Counted from the first letter of the stretch, positions 8,876 to 18,623 are shown. The stretch: 64,000 bases of DNA from CAYSCZ01 sp051155775 (GCA_051155775.1 DAXETV010000036.1:1-64000); one strand, 5' to 3'. Numbers and translations: made by a program. The notes: generated by a model from the letters alone, not told the origin.

Positions 8876-9652
8876 TTGAAATACATCCTACCGCTGTTTT
8901 TTTTGATGATATTATCAACCTGCACTCAAAAAGCTAATGACAAGCCTGCTTCTTCTGTTACAATTTTTGCCGCAGCCAGCCTTGCCGACGTTATTTCAGA
9001 GATTTCAAATCAATGGGAAGGGAAGTCAAAGGCTGAAGTGAAAATCAACCTGGCTTCCAGTGGTACTTTAGCACGGCAAATCGAACAAGGTGCCCCCGTG
9101 GATGTTTACATCTCAGCCAACAAAAAATGGGCTTACTATCTTGACAGCCTCGGATACTTCATTAAAGGCAATAATAAAGCCGTCGCCCAAAACGAGCTGG
9201 TCTTGATTTCACAAAAAAATAGCCACATAGATGACGTTATCATTAACAAAGACCTTGATCTTATAAACTTACTGAATGATGGACGATTGTCCATAGGAGA
9301 TCCTGCCCATGTCCCTGCCGGTCAATATGCCAGACAAGCATTGAATTATTATGGATGGTATCAATTAATCTCAAACCAAGTCTTACCATCCAGGGATGTT
9401 CGTGCCGCCTTATCCATGGTGGAATTGGGAGAGGCACCCCTGGGCATAGTCTATAAAACTGATGCCATAAGATCACAAAAAGTAAAGATCATCGGGACCT
9501 TTCCCGCTGCGTCCCACGATCCCATTATTTATATCATTGCGTTGTGTAGTCATAAATCATTAGCCAGTAATTATTATACATACCTAACTGCCAGTGAAGC
9601 AACAAAAGTTTGGCGTAAGCATGGTTTTAAACCTTATATGAAAATACCATAA
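8876..9652 (+). CDS. modA: Molybdate-binding protein ModA
   Basis: A 258-residue substrate-binding lipoprotein of the molybdate ABC importer. It begins at TTG with a lipoprotein signal ending in LSTC. The mature part starts with the ModA signature VTIFAAASLADVI, followed by NLASSGTLARQIEQGAPVD and later VRAALSMVELGEAPLGIVYKTDA, all typical of the ModA family, which binds molybdate or tungstate. It captures the oxyanion outside the inner membrane and delivers it to ModBC. ModBC follow on the same strand, but only after a 458-bp gap holding element B on the other strand, which is unusual for a mod operon. Confidence 0.93.
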   Translation: MKYILPLFFLMILSTCTQKANDKPASSVTIFAAASLADVISEISNQWEGKSKAEVKINLASSGTLARQIEQGAPVDVYISANKKWAYYLDSLGYFIKGNNKAVAQNELVLISQKNSHIDDVIINKDLDLINLLNDGRLSIGDPAHVPAGQYARQALNYYGWYQLISNQVLPSRDVRAALSMVELGEAPLGIVYKTDAIRSQKVKIIGTFPAASHDPIIYIIALCSHKSLASNYYTYLTASEATKVWRKHGFKPYMKIP

Positions 9653-9692
9653 ATAAGAAATCAGCCGGGGAAAATATCCCGTCCCCTTGCTG
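9651..9692 (-). terminator. Terminator-like hairpin at the 3' side of element B
   Basis: On the minus strand CAGC-AA-GGGGA, a 10-nt loop, TCCCC-G-GCTG forms a two-part stem of 9 bp with a small internal loop, followed by ATTTCTTATTT. The T-rich side faces the minus strand, which suggests it ends a minus-strand transcript (element B) rather than modA; the plus-strand side continues CAACC. The tract is not a pure T run, so strength is uncertain. Confidence 0.4.
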
Positions 9693-9960
9693 CAACCTAA
9701 GTTATAAAAGTTGCTATTTAAACCCACACTTACCCTTGCGCAGCCTGCCCTCTAGGGCTACCCGCCGGCCAAGCCTGTCACCCTTCAGTCCCAATCCGGT
9801 CATGGCCCGGCTCCTAAGGCCAAGTAAGTTTCCTGATTCATGCCACAGTCCGTTACAAGCTTATCCTGAAACCCGGGAGGTTCTTCTGTCGAAAGGAATA
9901 TCATAACCGATCCTTGACGGGATCACCCGGATGCACCGCATAATGACTATGGTGGCCTAA
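9661..9960 (-). other. Element B: GC-rich structured non-coding segment between modA and modB
   Basis: These 300 bp contain 53% G+C, and 60% at 9721-9840, against about 40% around them. No long frame is open on either strand. The minus strand holds several short hairpins: GCCC-TAGA-GGGC, GATCC-CGTCAA-GGATC, GCAAC...GTTGC (about 9690-9714) and AACC-TCCC-GGGTT, and is closed by the hairpin at 9651-9692. Colinear blocks shared with element A include TAGgGCTA (9753-9760), GGCCAAG (9767-9773), GTCATGGCCCGGCT (9799-9812), CAGTCC (9846-9851) and GCTTATCC (9859-9866). A 25-codon minus-strand frame starts at ATG 9978 but stops at 9901 and is not shared with A. I compared it mentally with RNase P, tmRNA, SRP, 6S, cobalamin and Moco RNAs and group II intron domain V; none fits. 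An IS non-coding end or a new RNA family are the main options. Confidence 0.5.
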
Positions 9961-10110
9961 GACATTTTTAGTTGTCATAATCCATATATTTTCTTCTATT
10001 GCATAAATTAAGCTTAATTTATTTCTGCCCCCGATACTGGATTGATATCATTCGACCGGAAATATTATATTTATCTTCCATGTAAAAAGAATAAGTGTAG
10101 CAAGACAATA

Positions 10111-10797
10111 ATGAATATAAGTGAGGTAGAAGCACAAGCCATAATTCTTTCCGTTAAAGCAGCCATTTATTGTTCGGTGATCTCCTTGCCATTGGCTTTA
10201 ATTGTTGGATACTTAATGGCCAGGCATAATTTCCAAGGTAAATCGATTGTGGAGAGCATAATTCATCTTCCTTTGGTAATGCCACCCGTCACAACCGGTT
10301 ATTTATTGCTATTGGTTCTGGGTTCAAAAGGACTTGTTGGTGAATGGTTATCCGACACACTGGGGATTAAAATAGCCTTCACATTCCAGGCAGCAGTCAT
10401 TGCTTCTGTATTCGTATCCTTTCCTCTTATTGTTCGCTCGATCCGGACCTCCATGGAAATGGTGGACACCGGTCTGGAAGAAGCCTCTCGAATACTTGGT
10501 GCCAGTAAGATCAGGACATTTTTTAGAATTACTGTTCCATTGGCACTACCCGGGATCATATCCGGAACAATACTGGCTTTTGCAAGATCCCTGGGTGAGT
10601 TTGGGGCTACCATCACTTTTGCCGGAAACATCGTCGGCGAAACCCAGACCCTTCCTCTGGCTATCTACGCCAATATGCAAAGCCCCGGACAGGAGTATGC
10701 GACACTTAGACTGGTCATCATTTCCATTGTTATCGCTTTTGCAGCCATGGTATTGTCTGAATGGTACATCAAAAAAATGAAGCATGCTAATAGTTGA
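10111..10797 (+). CDS. modB: Molybdate ABC transporter permease ModB
   Basis: A 228-residue inner-membrane protein with five or six transmembrane helices. The EAA loop that docks on the ATPase is clear: EEASRILGASKIRTFFRI, followed by LPGIISG. MPPVTTGYLLL near the N-terminus is also typical of ModB/CysTW permeases. I start at ATG 10111 (MNISEVEAQ) because it gives the usual ModB length; the frame is open upstream to 10042 but those 23 residues are Lys/Tyr-rich and unlike the family. It overlaps modC by 14 bp, so the two are translationally coupled. Transcription could come from a promoter just upstream, because element B separates it from modA. Confidence 0.93.
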   Translation: MNISEVEAQAIILSVKAAIYCSVISLPLALIVGYLMARHNFQGKSIVESIIHLPLVMPPVTTGYLLLLVLGSKGLVGEWLSDTLGIKIAFTFQAAVIASVFVSFPLIVRSIRTSMEMVDTGLEEASRILGASKIRTFFRITVPLALPGIISGTILAFARSLGEFGATITFAGNIVGETQTLPLAIYANMQSPGQEYATLRLVIISIVIAFAAMVLSEWYIKKMKHANS

Positions 10798-11866
10798 CAT
10801 CCACCTCACAAGAAAAAATTTTGAACTGGCCATCAATGAAAAATTTCCAGTGGGAATTACCGGTATTTTTGGACCCAGTGGCGCTGGAAAATCCTCCATG
10901 CTTCATGCAATTTCGGGATTGGTAAAACCTCTTAAAGGTAGGATATCAATCAATGAACGGATTCTGTTTGATGCTGAAAAAAAGATCAATGTACCCATTG
11001 ATAAACGAAATATTGGCTATTTATTCCAGGAAGGGCGATTGTTTCCCCACATGAGTGTTGAAAGAAACCTCAGGTATGGAATAAAACCCAGGACTAACCG
11101 GGTTGCTAATTTTGATGAGGTGGTTCACCTTTTAAACCTTGAGCACTTACTCCATAGCCGTCCGGCAAACATATCCGGCGGTGAAAGACAACGAACGGCA
11201 CTGGGTCGTTCCCTACTGTCTTCCCCCGACATTTTATTACTTGATGAACCATTTTCTGCTGTAGATACAAACCTTAGAAAACAAATCCTTCCCTTTATTA
11301 TTCGGATTCAAAAAACTGTGCAACTGCCTATTTTGGTCATCAGTCATGACTTACCGGACCTTCTGAAACTTTCCGGCAACCTATGTTTGATTAAAAACGG
11401 GGAATGCGCAGGACACAACGAATATTATGAATTACTGAGGTTCCCAGAGGCTGCGGAAATGATAAAATCAAATGTCCTGGTAAACACCATCAATATGGAA
11501 GTGATGCACCAGATTCCCGGAAGCAAGCTAACCATACTACGATGGGCTGATGACAGACGGGAGGTGATAATCAAATGTGATCAGAAAAATAAAATTTACA
11601 GCGAGGGTGAGAATGTAAGTGCATTTATAGACGCTGATGATATTGCACTATCCACACAACGCCTGGACCACCTCAGCATCCAAAACCAAATCAAAGGAAC
11701 CATTGCTGACATCATCCAGCAAAATGCAGCAGAGTTGTGCGTAGTTGATGTTGGTTTTAAGTTGGTGGTAAAGATCACAGAAGATTCCCTGAAAAGAATG
11801 GACTTAAGTAAAGGAAGCATTGTTTGGTGTTTATTTAAGTCAGTTGCTATTGATGTGGCCGGTTAG
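10784..11866 (+). CDS. modC: Molybdate ABC transporter ATPase ModC
   Basis: A 360-residue ATPase that powers molybdate import. Walker A is GPSGAGKS near residue 31, the Q-loop YLFQEG near 80, the ABC signature ISGGERQR near 131, Walker B ILLLDEPF near 152 and the H-loop ISHD near 187. The C-terminal part (about 295-355, beginning LSIQNQIKGTIADI) is a TOBE/Mop domain, the molybdate-sensing domain that separates ModC from general ATPases of this size. It overlaps modB. Nothing in the immediate neighbourhood belongs to molybdopterin biosynthesis. Confidence 0.94.
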   Translation: MLIVDIHLTRKNFELAINEKFPVGITGIFGPSGAGKSSMLHAISGLVKPLKGRISINERILFDAEKKINVPIDKRNIGYLFQEGRLFPHMSVERNLRYGIKPRTNRVANFDEVVHLLNLEHLLHSRPANISGGERQRTALGRSLLSSPDILLLDEPFSAVDTNLRKQILPFIIRIQKTVQLPILVISHDLPDLLKLSGNLCLIKNGECAGHNEYYELLRFPEAAEMIKSNVLVNTINMEVMHQIPGSKLTILRWADDRREVIIKCDQKNKIYSEGENVSAFIDADDIALSTQRLDHLSIQNQIKGTIADIIQQNAAELCVVDVGFKLVVKITEDSLKRMDLSKGSIVWCLFKSVAIDVAG

Positions 11867-11958
11867 TCATTCACATTTCACAATCCTGATAATATTTACA
11901 ACCATGCGGAATATATTGCATATAATGTTTACATTTATGAGGAATTAATAAAATACCT

Positions 11959-12312
11959 ATGAAAGGAACACATCTTGGTGAATTTGAAGAACTCATTTTA
12001 TTATCGGTTGCATCGCTAAGAGATGATGCTTATGCTGTATCTGTAAAATCAGAGATTGAAGTCATAACCAACCGAAAAGTAAATATTAGTGCCATACACT
12101 CCTCCTTATATCGATTAGAGGATAAAGGTTTTTTGAGCTCAACCTTTGGAGGGGCCACTCAAAAGCGCGGTGGAAAAAAGAAAAGATACTTTCAGGTGAC
12201 AAATACCGGATTTGCAGTGCTCCAGGAAGCTAAAAACTTAAAGGAGCAGTTTTGGAGAAATATTCCTCAGCTTACTTTTAGTAAAACTATACTGTCTTTT
12301 GAGTACCGGTAA
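11959..12312 (+). CDS. PadR-family transcriptional regulator
   Basis: A 117-residue winged-helix regulator. The start GTHLGEFEELILLSVASL and the later VNISAIHSSLYRLEDKGFL followed by a basic wing (KRGGKKKRYF) are the PadR pattern. In Bacteroidetes, PadR genes very often sit immediately before a long FtsX-type ABC permease with a permease-prefix domain and presumably control it. The same pair is seen here, with a 14-bp overlap at the junction. The partner is broken, so this regulator may now lack its main target. Confidence 0.88.
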   Translation: MKGTHLGEFEELILLSVASLRDDAYAVSVKSEIEVITNRKVNISAIHSSLYRLEDKGFLSSTFGGATQKRGGKKKRYFQVTNTGFAVLQEAKNLKEQFWRNIPQLTFSKTILSFEYR

Positions 12313-14961
12313 CATTCCTATTGATCCACCCATGTTTGGTGTTTATTTGCTCAGGAAAATATATGGTGATGAGCTGTGGGACGAGATATCCGGTGATTTA
12401 TATGAAATTTTTCTTGATAGAATAGAATCCAGAGGCTCCAGGTATGCTAAGGTACACTACATGAAAGACGCTTTTCTATCCATTAGAAATTACGACCTTA
12501 AAAGAAAAAATAAGATCACAAAATATAATGTGTTTGATATGTTAAATAATTACCTGAAGATTGGTTTTCGTCATCTCATAAGGCATAAATCCTACACAAC
12601 CATCAACATTGTCGGATTGGCCTTAGGATTATCTGCTTTCGCCCTATTATCAGTTTACATTGATTTTGAAAAGAGCTATGATAAATTTTATACCGATTCT
12701 GAAAATATCTATCGCTTGACTACCGATGAGGTAATCGATGATGTGGTCACCGTGAGGGATGCCATGTCATTTTACCCATCAGGGGCTGCGCTTAAAGATG
12801 AAATCCCCGAAGTTACTGAATACACCACAACCTATAAATTTAGTCCCCTCGCATTTAAAAAAGATAACAGAGCGATAAGGGAAAAACTTACACTGGCCGT
12901 TGACGAGCACTTTTTAAAGATTTTTGATTACCCTGTCCTGGAAGGTGATATTGATAAAATGTGCCAACCAAACATGATCATTTTAACAAAGTCCCTTGCC
13001 CGAAAATATTTTGGAGAAGAACCGGCTATAGGTAAGGATATTCATATTTTCAGCGGTTTTAACAGGACTTTTCAGGTGGCTGCTGTATTACAAGACATAC
13101 CGCTCAATACACATTACAAATTTGAATCCCTTATATCAATTAGTTCTATCAAAAAAAAGTTAGATAACGAAGCCTGGAATGCTTTTAATTAATACACGTA
13201 TCTCAAACTAAGGCCGGATACTGACCTTGAAAAAATAAAAACTCAACTGCCTGCACTTACGAAGAAGTACCTCGATAATGAAGATACTAATCTGGTATTT
13301 AACCTGCAACCTGTTGAGATATCCATTTATATTCCGATTTTACTTTTGAGCCGGAAGCCCATGGCAGTGCGCAATCTGTTCAGTTTATCAGCATAATATC
13401 GTATTTTATCATTTTCATTGCCTGGGTTAATTATATCAACCTTTCCACCGCCAGGGGTGTAGACCGGGCTAAAGAAGTCGGGCTGAGAAAAGTAGTAGGT
13501 TCGGCAAAAGGTCAACTGGTATTTCAGTTTTTAATGGAGTCGTTTATCATAAACTTTTTAGGTGCGTTGCTGGCTATCCTACTCTCGGAAATTCTTTTGG
13601 GTTATTTTAATCATTTGGTTAATAAAGATATATTAATCCACATTTGGGATAGTACACTATTCTTACAAACGGTTATTTTTTCCTTTGTAATTGGTAGTCT
13701 TATCTCCGGAATATACCCCGCTTTCCTGCTCTCAGGCTATAAACCAATCACCGTCTTAAAAGGAAAATATCGCAATTCAAAGACAGGCATTTTGTTAAGA
13801 AAAGGCCTGGTCATCACACAATTTTCTATATCCCTCATGCTTATTACAGCCACCATCATCGTAATTTATCAGGTAAGGTATATGCTGGAGAAAGACAAAG
13901 GCATAAATATTGAGCAAACCATTGGCTTACAGTTGCCCATTACCAATGATGAAGAAACTGTGGGGTTATTAGAAAGTCTAAGGACTTTTGAAGCAAATTT
14001 GGAAAATCATAACAGCATCCTAGGTACTGCGCTGGTTACAAATTTACCTGGTGGTGGAAGCTCCGACATCGCTTCATTTTCGGGTGGAGCCAGGTTGTTA
14101 GGCAAAACAGAAACCACTGAGGGAACATACTATATGACCGGTATTAATGATAAGGTCGTCCTGCTATTGGAAATTGATATGTTGCACGGTAGAAATTTCA
14201 GCAGGGATATCAAATCTGATTCAAGCTCGGTTTTAGTCAATGAAGCTTTCATTAAAAAGATCGGTCTAAAACCATCAGATGATTTAATCGAAGAAAAAAT
14301 ATTATTTGGCAAAAATGAAAACAATGAAAATAATAAGTTCAAGCTTATAGGAATTATAAAGAACATCAGCAGAACCAAATTAAAACAGAGCATAGAACCA
14401 ACCGCATATTTTGCGTATTTTGATCCTGAATTTATGGTAGTAAAAATCAATGAAAGTGATATGCAGCGGTCTTTGTCATATTTGGAATCTCAGTGGAACA
14501 AGTTTTTTCCTAATTCTGCCCTGAATTATGTATTTCTTGATGAAAGGTATGCGAGGCTCTACGAGGAAGAAAATCAATTCGGCCAGGTATTTGGAACTTT
14601 TTCAATTTTCGCGATTATCATCTCAATCCTTGGGCTATACGGACTTTCTTCTTTTATGGCTGCTCAAAGAACAAAAGAAGTGGGTATCAGAAAAGTTTTA
14701 GGCAGTCGAATAATCGATATAATCGCTCTTTTTTATAAAGATTTTGCAGTACTGATTGCTATTGGAGCCTTCATTGGCACACCCATGGTTTATCTGTTTA
14801 TGAATCAGTGGTTGAATAACTATGCGTATCATATAAGTTTTCCATGGTGGGCAATCAGCATTGCCCTGGTCATGATAATATTGTTAGCCTTTATTACCAT
14901 AGGTTACCAAACATACAAAGTTGCAGGGCTTGATCCGGCCAAAACCTTAAAGTATGAGTAG
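12299..14961 (+). pseudogene. FtsX-like ABC transporter permease (MacB type), broken by one stop and one frameshift
   Basis: Joined, the pieces encode a permease of about 887 residues: a prefix domain (PPMFGVYLLRKIYGDEL..., TTG start at 12299 or ATG at 12332), a first transmembrane helix (TTINIVGLALGLSAFALLSVY), a MacB-like periplasmic domain, three helices with STARGVDRAKEVGLRKV, a second periplasmic domain and a last helix set with AAQRTKEVGIRKVLGS. TAA at 13190-13192 interrupts the frame, which then continues in phase (YTYLKLRPDTDLEKIKTQL) until a one-base loss near 13316-13322; beyond it the adjacent frame (HLYSDFTFEPEAHGSAQSV) runs through to 14961. Two independent lesions make real decay more likely than a single sequencing error. 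Intact relatives export or sense antimicrobials or lipoproteins. Confidence 0.88.
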
Positions 14962-15001
14962 TCACGGATATTCAATCAAACTATTATTTTATTTCACTTC
15001 T

Positions 15002-15036
15002 AAAAACAAAAGAAAATCCCATCTTAATAGATGGGA
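15002..15036 (-). terminator. Rho-independent terminator after the dienelactone hydrolase gene
   Basis: TCCCATC-TTAATA-GATGGGA (15017-15036) is a perfect 7-bp stem. On the minus strand it is followed by TTTTCTTTTGTTTTTAG, a strong U-rich tract, so it ends transcription coming from the minus-strand genes. It lies between two convergent genes and may also slow plus-strand transcription. Confidence 0.75.
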
Positions 15037-15132
15037 ATTTACCGAATGCAGTATGTAATTTTTTTTGTTGTACTTAAAAACCAGTTGATGGTTACAGATT
15101 TATAAAAACATCTCCAGTCTTTTTGTTTTATC

Positions 15133-16011
15133 TCAATTTAATTTCTCTTTGAAGAAATCAATAGTACGTTTCCATGCGAGCTCAGCAGCTTCCGGATCAA
15201 ACCTGACCGTTGTATTGTTATGAAATCCATGGTTGGTATTGGGATAGATATATGCTTTGTAATCGATATTGTTTGCTTTTAAGGCATTTTCATAATCGGC
15301 CCATCCTGCATTGACCCTTTTATCAAGCCCGGCATAGTGCAGCTGCAAAGGCGATTTAATCTGACTCACCTCCTCTTCATCAGGCTGACCGCCATAAAAA
15401 GGTACTGAAGCCCTCAATTCAGAAACTTTCACAGCCATCATATTTGATATCCACCCTCCGAAACAAAATCCTACAACGCCTACCTTCCCGTTACAATCTT
15501 CATGATCCTGCAAATAGTGAAAGGCAGCAATAAAATCTTCAAGCATCTCTTCCCTATCCCTATCCCTTTGAAGCACTCTGCCATCATCGTCATTGCCGGG
15601 ATAACCACCCAATGGGGTAAGGGCATCAGGTGATAGGGATACAAAGCCTGCAAGCGCAGCACGCCTACCCACATCAGCAATGTGAGGATTTAGCCCCCTG
15701 TTTTCATGAACGACCACGATACCAGGTATTCTGCCTCTGGCATTTTTTGGTTTTGAAATTTGGGCTTTTATTGCTCCACCACCATTAGGAGATTGGTACT
15801 CAATAATCCTGGTGATAAGCCTTGGATCATCCTCAGGTATTTGGATATTGTCCTGATAGTTCGGCATGATAAATCCTAGCAGTGTCGGGAGTGTCATGCC
15901 ACCAACCGTATATTTTTTCATTCTATCCATGAATTCACGCCTTTCAATCACATTGTGCGCGTAATCATCATAAAGATCATAGACTTCCTGATTGATTATA
16001 GGTTTTCGCAT
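15133..16011 (-). CDS. Dienelactone hydrolase family protein
   Basis: A 292-residue alpha/beta hydrolase. The catalytic set of the family is visible: nucleophile Cys in VGFCFGGW, Asp in GLDKRV and His in NTNHGFHN, with the oxyanion-region VVHENRGLN near residue 120. The N-terminus (YDLYDDYAHNVIERREFMDRM then a hydrophobic GGMTLPTLLGFIM) is the membrane-anchor or leader type seen in exported members. I start at ATG 16011; the longer frame would run into the receptor gene upstream and adds nothing family-like. It follows the TonB receptor gene by 28 bp on the same strand and is probably co-transcribed. The natural ester or lactone substrate is unknown. Confidence 0.88.
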   Translation of the reverse strand: MRKPIINQEVYDLYDDYAHNVIERREFMDRMKKYTVGGMTLPTLLGFIMPNYQDNIQIPEDDPRLITRIIEYQSPNGGGAIKAQISKPKNARGRIPGIVVVHENRGLNPHIADVGRRAALAGFVSLSPDALTPLGGYPGNDDDGRVLQRDRDREEMLEDFIAAFHYLQDHEDCNGKVGVVGFCFGGWISNMMAVKVSELRASVPFYGGQPDEEEVSQIKSPLQLHYAGLDKRVNAGWADYENALKANNIDYKAYIYPNTNHGFHNNTTVRFDPEAAELAWKRTIDFFKEKLN

Positions 16012-16039
16012 TTTTTGATTATTTATTTTTTGATCAATA

Positions 16040-18424
16040 TTAAAATCTTTTTCTCCCCGAAAACTCCATGGCTTGACCCTTCCCAAAGCCATAACTAAAT
16101 CCCAATACAACAAAGCGGCTTCTGAACCGCCTGTTGTAGACAAAAAATTCCTCCTGATCGGCGACATTTTCTCTCACACGTGAAGCGAAGACATCCCGTA
16201 TACTTAGATTGATCACCCCTTTGCCGTTCATTATTTTTTTTCTGGCGCCTAGATTTGCAAAGATTACGTCATTGACCCTACCCTGAATGGTCTCATATTG
16301 TGATCGATAATGACCGGTAATTTCAAAATCAATAGCCCAGGGCAGTTTAAATTTATTATTGATTTTGGTTGACCAGCGATTTGCATCGAAATCAAAAGAA
16401 GTGCCTTCCAATGCACCTTGTCTTTTAAAATAATTGAAATTGAAATCTCCATTTATTGTCCACATATCTACAGGGCTATATTTGGTATTAATCTCCAAAC
16501 CCGTCGTGTTGTTAGAGCCTACATTTACCGGGGTGGTTGTATTTACATTATCTTCAAAAATCGAGACTCTTTCAATTACATCGGTGGTATTTCTTCGATA
16601 AACTGAGACATTCAGGAAAGTCTTCCCAAGGGTGTAAATACCAGATAGTTCATAAGAATCCGTAAATTCCGGAAGCAGTTCAGGATTACCAACACGTATC
16701 TGAAATGTGTTCCTTATATTGAAAAAAGGATTAAGGTCCCAAAGCCTGGGCCTGTAGATTCGCCGTGAGTAACCTGCCTGTAGCGAGAAATTGTCATTAA
16801 CTTTCAAAGAGGTATGACCACTTGGAAACAGATTAGTATAGCTTTGGTCATTTGATTCATTTGTATTCTTCAGGAGTGTATTCAATTCTGTATGTTCTGC
16901 ACGTAAGCCCAACTTAATCCCCCATTTATCACCTTCATAAGCTCCGGTTCCATAAACACCAAACACATCCTGATCATATTCAAAAATGTTGGTTTGCAGG
17001 GGATCTGATATCCACTCATCGTCAACAAAATCATTTACCGCAAAATCATTGCTTACATGCTGAGTGATAAGTTGTGCTCCTGTTTCAAATGAAAACTTAT
17101 CCGATATCGGCTGGGCATAATCTATTTTATAAGTATACTTGGCCTCCTGGAAATCTGTCCTGGTCTCCTGTAAAGCATCCGGTTCATCTCCTGTTATGGT
17201 TTCATTAGTAAAATCTGACGATTGATCTTTCCCAAAGAAGCTTCCCAATGCACTCACCAAAAGTGTGTGATCTTCATTTCCATTAAACTCACTTTTGTAT
17301 TGCAGCTCATATTGGTATTTTGGGTTGGTTGCTTCTGTCACCTCTGTTCGTTTCCATTCAGATATTAAAGAGTCTGTCTCATTAAGGCGTCGGAAGTTTG
17401 TATTGGAAGGCTGATCTTCGATTTCATAAGCAAAATTTCCAGAAATGGTTAGTACATTATTTTCATTAATGTGATAGTCCGTTCCTAAAATCACATTATA
17501 AAACTGCTCGTTTCGGAACTCTTCTCCATTAGTTAAAACCTTACTCCCATTAATCAAATCCCGATTTATATTTTGAACATCGTTGGGTAATTCCCGATAC
17601 CCAACGCCCAACTGACTAAATAAATTAAAATTTTCCGTACGTCTGTTTAAGCTCAATCCAAAGCTATGATTATGTGGATTTCCAATGTTAAGCGTTACAG
17701 AACCATTAGTTCCCCTACGGTCATCTTTTTTAATTACAATATTGATTATTCCTGATGTTCCCTCAGCATCATATTTTGCAGATGGATTGGTAATCACCTC
17801 AATTTTTTCAATCATATCTGCAGTGATGGTTCCAAGCGCATTACCACCTTCATCACTGGTCATTACGGATGGTTTTCCATTGATTAATATTTGCACCCCA
17901 GAACTACCACGGAGACTTACTTCCCCCTCGATGTTCACATTTACCGAAGGGACATTATTTAAAACCTCCAGTGCACTTGCCCCGGTGCTGCTCAGGTCTT
18001 TTCCTACATTAAAAATTCGCTTATCCAGTTTAAATTCTGTTTGAGATCGCTCAGCTCTTACCACCACTTCATCCATGACTTTATTATCAGGTAAAATCGG
18101 TATACTCCCAAGATCTACAATACCATTTTTAATCGTTAGTTCATCAATGGTAAGCGTTTGATAACCAATGAACCGTACTTCAATATAAGTATCATTTATT
18201 TTTTCGGTTTTAAAGTGGAAGTATCCTTCCAAATCGGTAGTTACTCCGGCAATGGGTTTTCTTGTCGATCGATCCGATAGCATAACTGTAGCGAATTCAA
18301 TGGACTGATTATCAATCATATCCACAACATTTCCTTTAATCTCGATAGGTCTGCTCTGAGCGTCAAGCACTAAGGCATCTACAAATGAAATGATGATAAG
18401 AAATATTTTGAGACTATTCTTCAT
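16040..18424 (-). CDS. TonB-dependent receptor-like outer-membrane beta-barrel protein
   Basis: A 794-residue outer-membrane protein. After a signal peptide (cleavage near AQSRP) comes a carboxypeptidase-regulatory-like domain, about 27-110 (IEIKGNVVDMIDNQSIEFATV; GYFHFKTEKI), then a plug with LNNVPSVNVNIEGEVSLRGS and ITNPSAKYDAEGTSGIINIVIKK, and a long barrel ending RFVVLGFSYGFGKGQ. This is the OMP_b-brl_3 subgroup, which lacks the SusC features and is often not linked to a SusD; none is present. Substrate unknown. It is divergent from a LytS/LytTR pair (199 bp between starts), which could regulate it. Confidence 0.88.
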   Translation of the reverse strand: MKNSLKIFLIIISFVDALVLDAQSRPIEIKGNVVDMIDNQSIEFATVMLSDRSTRKPIAGVTTDLEGYFHFKTEKINDTYIEVRFIGYQTLTIDELTIKNGIVDLGSIPILPDNKVMDEVVVRAERSQTEFKLDKRIFNVGKDLSSTGASALEVLNNVPSVNVNIEGEVSLRGSSGVQILINGKPSVMTSDEGGNALGTITADMIEKIEVITNPSAKYDAEGTSGIINIVIKKDDRRGTNGSVTLNIGNPHNHSFGLSLNRRTENFNLFSQLGVGYRELPNDVQNINRDLINGSKVLTNGEEFRNEQFYNVILGTDYHINENNVLTISGNFAYEIEDQPSNTNFRRLNETDSLISEWKRTEVTEATNPKYQYELQYKSEFNGNEDHTLLVSALGSFFGKDQSSDFTNETITGDEPDALQETRTDFQEAKYTYKIDYAQPISDKFSFETGAQLITQHVSNDFAVNDFVDDEWISDPLQTNIFEYDQDVFGVYGTGAYEGDKWGIKLGLRAEHTELNTLLKNTNESNDQSYTNLFPSGHTSLKVNDNFSLQAGYSRRIYRPRLWDLNPFFNIRNTFQIRVGNPELLPEFTDSYELSGIYTLGKTFLNVSVYRRNTTDVIERVSIFEDNVNTTTPVNVGSNNTTGLEINTKYSPVDMWTINGDFNFNYFKRQGALEGTSFDFDANRWSTKINNKFKLPWAIDFEITGHYRSQYETIQGRVNDVIFANLGARKKIMNGKGVINLSIRDVFASRVRENVADQEEFFVYNRRFRSRFVVLGFSYGFGKGQAMEFSGRKRF

Positions 18425-18623
18425 TTACAGGTTCTTTGCTTTTGATTACGTCAAAATTGGTTGGGAATATAGAGTTGTAAGAAAGTAATCTGTTAACAGC
18501 AGGATCTAACCGTTGAACGATCGATTTGTTCATTAAAGGGGTGAAGATGAAGTTTATCCAAAGGATTGCGCTGTTTACCTGTAGAAAGGCCTTAAATATT
18601 TTTTCAGGATTAAATTTGAGTTT

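Noticed and set aside
9661..9960. Known RNA families for element B: cobalamin or Moco riboswitch, RNase P, tmRNA, SRP RNA, 6S, group II intron domain V
   Set aside because: None of the defining core sequences (for example GCTGCCCCCGC, GAGGAAAGTCC, ACAGAANCCGGCTTA, GAGC...GAAA...CCGGTT) was found. A fold-based search could change this.
10042..10110. Upstream extension of modB
   Set aside because: Adds 23 Lys- and Tyr-rich residues unlike ModB; ATG 10111 gives the family length.
12299..13192. A stand-alone 297-residue permease gene
   Set aside because: The same frame continues after the TAA with permease-like sequence and the adjacent frame completes the family; it is one broken gene.
16012..16167. 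Longer dienelactone hydrolase start
   Set aside because: The extension overlaps the end of the receptor gene and carries no family sequence; ATG 16011 is the natural start.
18611..18618. TAAATTTG as promoter of the LytS-type kinase gene
   Set aside because: Lies only 5 nt before ATG with no clear -33 element; not listed as a feature.
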